Positions 59,440-64,000 of a stretch of 64,000 nt of DNA are shown here, piece after piece. Within the stretch, counting starts at the first letter, position 1. The number at the start of each line of letters is the position of its first letter. The DNA comes from Cymodocea nodosa (Eukaryota; Streptophyta; Magnoliopsida; Alismatales; Cymodoceaceae). The stretch lies in NCBI GenBank assembly GCA_036874045.1, contig CM072339.1, forward strand, positions 3,975,501 to 4,039,500. The letters run 5' to 3'. The notes beneath the pieces were generated by a model. The model did no database searches, was not told the origin of the DNA, and saw only the letters and a list, made by a program, of their open reading frames with translations. Made by a program: the position numbers and the translations under genes.

Positions 59440-60736
59440 AAGAAATCTAAGTGGATCATAGACAATGGTGCATCAAATTATATGATTGGAAAAAAAGAAT
59501 TGTTTGAAGATATTAAATAAAGTAAATAGGGAATAATAACTTTTGACAACATGGAAAAGAGTAAGATTATTGACATCAGACAAGTTAGAATTACTAATTC
59601 AATAGTTATTTCTAATGTGTTATTAGTTAAAAACTTAGGATTTAATTTGATTAGTGTAAATCAATTAAAAGATAAAGTATATATAGTTATATTTGAAAAG
59701 AATGAATGCTTTATTGTGCAAAATTTAACTAATGATGTCAAATTTTATGCTAAAAGAAAAGGTTCTACAATTATTTTAAAATTATCTTCTAGTGTTGATA
59801 AATATTTTTGTCATATTGTTAAATCTAAAGATATTTGGTTATGGCAAAGAAGGCTAGGTCATATAAATATGAAGTTGCTTGGTAGGTTATCTAAACATAA
59901 ACTACTTAGAAGTTTACTTTAAATTAAATTCTCAAAGAATCACATTTGTGATACATGTGAATTCAACAACTAAATCTCAATTCATATTCGTAAATAAAGT
60001 TTCTAATAGTAGAATTCTAGAATTAATCCATTTGAATCTTTTTCGACCTACTAGAATACTAAGTTTAGAAGGTAAAAGATATGTTTTTATCCTAGTTGAT
60101 GACTATTCTAGATATACTTAGGTCTAACTTTTAGCAAATAAATAAGATGTCTTTGAAATATTTAAAGTCTTCTTCAAGAAAGTCTAAACTAAAAAAGACT
60201 TAAATATTAAAACGATTAGAAATGATCATGATACCGAATTTGAAAATTTTGAAAGGAATGTTTTTTTGAAGAATTAGGCAGACCATAGGTATTTATTTCC
60301 TAGAGTACTCTCTCAAAATGGAATTATGGAAAGAAAGAATAGATCACTTTAGAAAATGGTCAAAACTATGATTAATTAAAATAAGTTACTTCATTATTTA
60401 TTGGTTGATGTAGTAAATATAGCTTACTATATAATTATTAGAGCTCCCTTAAGACTATTTATAGGAAAAATACCTTTTGAAATTTGAAATAATAGTCTCT
60501 AATATATATTATATGAAACCTTTCAATTGTAAGCGTTTCATATTAAAGACAAAACATAACAAAGATAAATTTCATACCAAATCTAATGAAGAAATCTTTG
60601 TTGGGTACCCTATAAGAAGTAAAGCTTATAGGATCTTTAATAAAAATTTTAGAACAATTGAAGAGTCCTTACTGTTAGGACTAGATGACTCACTAGAAGG
60701 GAGGGTAAACGGTGATGTTATAAATTATTCACTTTA
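59440..60736 (+). pseudogene. Copia protease and integrase remnant, RT absent
   Basis: Protease: SKWIIDNGASNYMIG, with Asn in place of the usual Ser/Thr after the catalytic Asp. The GAG-preintegrase region has WLWQRRLGHINMKLL at about 59840. The integrase core has GKRYVFILVDDYSRYT, a later NDHDTEFENF, and LSQNGIMERKNRSL with the catalytic Glu. Frames change at about 59520, 59920, 60120 and 60250. Text ends around 60736 soon after integrase; I found no RT or RNase H. It is a truncated, inactive copy. Confidence 0.83.
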
Positions 60737-61275
60737 GATCTTCATATTTTATATCTAAAGCATTTTAATTTAATTAATCCTTTTATTTTAGATATTACAT
60801 TTTACATTTAAAACATGTTTGATTTTATCTTAGACATTTGTATTTCATGTCTAAAATATGTTTCAATTTTATTTTAGATACTTATATTTTATCTCTAAAA
60901 TATTTAAATTTAAGTTATATATTTATAATTTCATTCTAGCTATTTATATTACACATCTAAATTTATTTAATTTTATTTTAGATATATAAATTTTATATCT
61001 AAAATATCTTTATTTTTATTTTAGATGTTTATATTTTATATCTAAAATGTCTAATTATATTTCTTATATCTAAAATACTTTTGATTCTCATTTAGATATT
61101 TATACTTTGTATCTATAACGTGCAATCATATTTTACATATATATCTGTTCGTCTTATATCTAAAATACTTTTTGTTCTTAATTTTTTCATTGTAGATACT
61201 TACATTTATGTCTAAACTACTTCTCATTTATTTGTTTTTTTGTTAGACATTTATAGATATATTATATTTAATATG
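60737..61275. repeat. AT-rich palindromic tandem array
   Basis: About ten loose units of 45-60 bp are built on TTTTAGATATTTATATTTTA followed by TATCTAAAATA. The inverted pair TTTTAGATAT / ATATCTAAAA is kept in most units. It directly follows the broken end of the copia element. Confidence 0.8.
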
Positions 61276-61489
61276 TTTGAACTCTATAATCATCTTATAT
61301 ACTTATTACTTTTATCATTATTTTCGTTATATTTTATTTTCTTAACCTTTACTTCTTTTTTATTCTTTTTTTTTTTTCTTTTTTTTTATACACTTGACCT
61401 TTCATCTTCCTCAAGTCTGGTAAGAATATCTAGTAAAATCCAGCAAACATGGTAGTGGCTTTTAGATAACGGGATCTCATCAGATTATC
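61276..61489. other. T-rich unassigned DNA
   Basis: Pyrimidine runs (61340-61390) without coding potential. Confidence 0.5.
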
Positions 61490-61800
61490 ATGCCTTAACC
61501 CCCATCGTAATTCAATCTCTTCTAAGGAGAAGTATGATAGAGATTTTTTTATCTTAGGTGAATGTCATCATGTCCCATTCAAGGGGAGTGTGATAGTTTT
61601 TTTTTTTTTTTTTAAAAATCGTTGTCGTAGACAGATCCTTCTAGGCGGAGTGCGACAATGCTTATCTTTCTTTCCTTTTTTGCCGCTGCCATAGATCGAT
61701 CCCTTTCAGTAAAAATATACAACGAAGATTTTTTTTTTAACCATCGCCATCGCAGACTGATCCCCACCAGAAGTGTAACAGGGACTTTTTTTTGTTTCAG
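61490..61800. repeat. About 60-bp tandem array ending in poly-T
   Basis: Five diverged units start near 61500, 61563, 61620, 61680 and 61740. Each has a CATCG(C)CATCGYAGAC-like start, GATCCCNNNNAG, a GTGTGACAGGG-like word, and a run of T. Open frames here only translate the repeat. Confidence 0.7.
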
Positions 61801-62879
61801 TCGAAACCCACCTCTTTTTACAGTCGATTTAGGTGCGCGAAGGAAGAAGGTTGTTGCTAGTTACGCAAAAATCTTTGAACTTCAAATGTCAAGTGCTTCA
61901 AAGGTTGAGTGCATCATCAATTACTGGTTGCATTTGCGAAGGAGAGGATGGCCCACACTTACAGATCTCTTGCCTTTTTATAGTGATCTTTTGATGACGG
62001 AGTAGATAGGAGTGGGGACGACGTCGTGTGCATCGTGAGTTTGTGGCACATGTATGAAACTTTTGGAAGGAGAGATCATGGGCTATGCGATCATAGAAAA
62101 AGACGTAATGCGTGAAGCTTCTAGAGATCGGCACACGCAGATATGGAGGAAGTGAGGGCAAGCATTTGCAATCGTGTATGAAAATGAACAAGGGATTTGT
62201 GCAAGTAGGTAACGATGAAATTTCCCTTCGTCGCTCATGAAAGAGAGTGTTTGTGTTGTTAAGAAATGGCCTCACTTGATCTCCTCTTGTCTCCATCGTA
62301 TAAAAGTCGTTTTCTCTTTTTTTTCTATCGTCCCCCCTCCAAAATGATCAGAAATCAACATTTTTTTCGCTCAACCTTGTTCGTTGTCTGGTCGTCCTCT
62401 TGTCATGTAATGCGTCGGTTTCAAGCCTATCTCTATTCATTCGCTCTTGTTTGATCCCTAGCAGACTTCCTCATCTCCCGTCTCTAGTCACCTACTCGCC
62501 TAATCGAGAAGCTCTTTAGTGTGTTCTTTAAGCCCATCTCTGGTCGCTTGATCTTTAAGCCCATCTCTAGTCGACATTGTTGGAACATCCTCTCGCCAGC
62601 TCTGTTATTGTCATTGTTGCTGGTAAATCCCTTGTCTATCACTGTCTTGTCCTGTTGTTGCAACATCCTCCAATTTTGGGGTATTTATCAACAGATTTCG
62701 TTATCACTAGTTAATCAATAGGAAATACCTATTGCAATATTTGGGGTTTTAGGTACATGGAGGTTTGTTGTCCCCATTTGAGTATAGTAATATACTTGTT
62801 AATCAACTTATGTTAATATATATTCAAACATATGTTTATGTGATTCATAATATTTATATAAGATATAACTTTTGAAGAG
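61801..62879. other. Unassigned DNA of higher GC content
   Basis: Its composition differs from the neighbours. A direct repeat with TCTTTAAGCCCATCTCTGGTCG-like text occurs at about 62526 and 62552. Short frames (for example 61658-62005, or 62296-61898 on the minus strand) have no recognisable domain and I do not call them genes. Confidence 0.45.
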
Positions 62880-63216
62880 TTTCATTAAGTTACACGTTAA
62901 CTCAAAACAAACTTATAACATGAAGTCTTTGAGTAAGTCCACAAACTTAGTCTATTAAGTTAACATGTAACTCAATAGAATACTAACATAAATCTATAAA
63001 CTTAGTCCGTTAAGTTAACATATAACTCAACGAATTAACAAGAATAAGTGATACGTAAATTTGTGTAAGAAATTACTCGATAACCTATCAAAAACATAAG
63101 GCTTATTTAACTCTTAAAATTACAGATTGGGGCAAATTATCAATAAGAATCATTAGAAATTTAGCAATATTGAGAGAACAACCTCCATTCTGTTCAATAA
63201 CTCCACGTAGCTAAAA
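62880..63216 (+). repeat. Third-ORF leader with palindromes, Athila copy 4
   Basis: TAAGTTACACGTTAACTCAA and CCGTTAAGTTAACATATAAC words (62880-63020) are followed by GGCTTATTTAACTCTTAAAAT and a leader matching 21300-21450 and 43260-43415. Confidence 0.7.
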
Positions 63217-64000
63217 ATGGAGAAAAACTAGTAAAATGAGATAGATACAACAAATTTCTTAAACTAGTCTGAAACATGGCATTTATAGAAGAAGATTCAA
63301 AATACTATTAGAGAGAAATAACTCCAAAAGGTAGAGGAACAAATTTTTCATTTTATGTAGAAAGTTATGGATTTAAAAGTTAAGATTCTAGGTATATTTG
63401 AGACAAGGATGTGAGTGGCAACTGAAACAGTAGTCAATAAGGAAAGAAGGATTAAACCTAATAATAAAGTTGCCTTATAACTAATAAGGTAGAAGGCAAA
63501 GTTATGGTTCCTTCAACAAATAATATTCTATGCTGAAAAATAAATGAATAGGGAAGAATAGAAACAACCAGCACCATCAGTATAACAAGAGGTGTCGATA
63601 GAAAATATACAATTTTGTAATCCTAAATCTATAGAGGAAAGGAAAGAATTTGAAAGTTTGATTCAACTCTACAAAGATCAAGGAGTACATGAACTGATGG
63701 CTTTAGCAAAAGCCCATATTTTATATGATACTATGAAGAAAAAAATGGGTGGAAGACTAGTTAAAAGTGCAATATAAAATTAAGGTAGAATAGTATTATG
63801 TAGTAGTAGGAGTAACCCCAATTGCTACACATACATATCAAGAAGTAGGGCCTTCGAGGCTTGTAACTATGAAGAAGGAGATACAACAACTAGCTCCCAC
63901 TATTAAATAGGAGCTAGAAATTTTGGTAAAAGGGCAAAAGAGCCCAATTATATGGATCTTGTATCATCTAAAGAAGAGGAGGAGCAAGAACAAATATTTC
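63217..64000 (+). pseudogene. Athila third ORF, N-terminal part, copy 4, diverged, runs off the end
   Basis: It starts MEKN and can be followed by alignment to the other copies: EIDTTNFLN, LQKVEEQIF, VATETVVNKERRIKPNNKVAL, KEFESLIQLYKDQG, LAKAHILYDTMKKK. It has more TAG/TAA stops than the other copies, so it is older or from a different subfamily. The window ends within its acidic middle part. Confidence 0.75.

Noticed and set aside
61240-62721. Several frames of 60-130 codons on both strands
   Set aside because: They overlap each other, partly translate a tandem repeat, and show no known motif.

Overview
This window is plant nuclear DNA: AT-rich, with no bacterial gene layout, and made almost entirely of transposable elements nested in and broken by one another. 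The lineages are angiosperm types: a PIF/Harbinger DNA transposon with its paired Myb/SANT gene, Ty1/copia elements of the SIRE/Maximus type (initiator-Met tRNA primer site, a third ORF after pol), and very long Ty3/gypsy elements of the Athila type (Asp-tRNA-like primer site, LTRs of about 2.1-2.2 kb, a third ORF after pol). I could not identify the species, and I see no ordinary host gene apart from an F-box reading frame inside one Athila element.

Layout. 152-7551: nearly complete Harbinger element with TAA target duplication, 23-bp inverted ends, transposase and Myb/SANT genes on the minus strand, and a 986-bp internal tandem duplication. 7555-8727: SIRE-like LTR end and an inverted Athila LTR fragment. 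8728-18943: minus-strand SIRE-like copia element with a tandem-repeat 3' LTR, an envelope-position ORF, and a pol collapsed to protease start plus RT end/RNase H. 18987-35057: rearranged Athila element B, with a 5' LTR stub, an intact 3' LTR and two LTR fragments embedded inside it. 35178-35815 and 52892 onward: an older copia LTR split by Athila element C. 35816-52886: Athila element C, about 17.1 kb, two full LTRs and a 4/5 matching target duplication. 55456-60740: decayed plus-strand copia element. 60740-62880: AT-rich palindromic and about 60-bp tandem arrays and unassigned DNA. 62880-64000: start of a fourth, diverged copy of the Athila third ORF, running off the end.

What stands out. 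(1) In Athila B and C the gag domain lies downstream of the third ORF, while only a gag zinc-knuckle block precedes protease/RT/integrase. (2) Athila C carries a 204-codon reading frame that begins with a clear F-box motif. (3) The third ORF of Athila and the third ORF of the minus-strand copia element are visibly homologous, although the two belong to different superfamilies, and a separate block of about 200 bp of copia spacer also sits inside Athila C. (4) Short inverted repeats of the form CG-N3-AGTTA...TAACT-N3-CG, with the central triplet varying, sit in each gap between ORFs of Athila C and recur in unrelated elements; another, GGTTCAACCGA, is shared by Harbinger and Athila. (5) In-frame stops are largely TAG where a sister copy has CAG or TGG, as expected from CHG-methylation decay.

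Nothing here looks able to express a full set of proteins today. The window is best read as an archive of a few families that exchanged modules and were then methylated, mutated and recombined.
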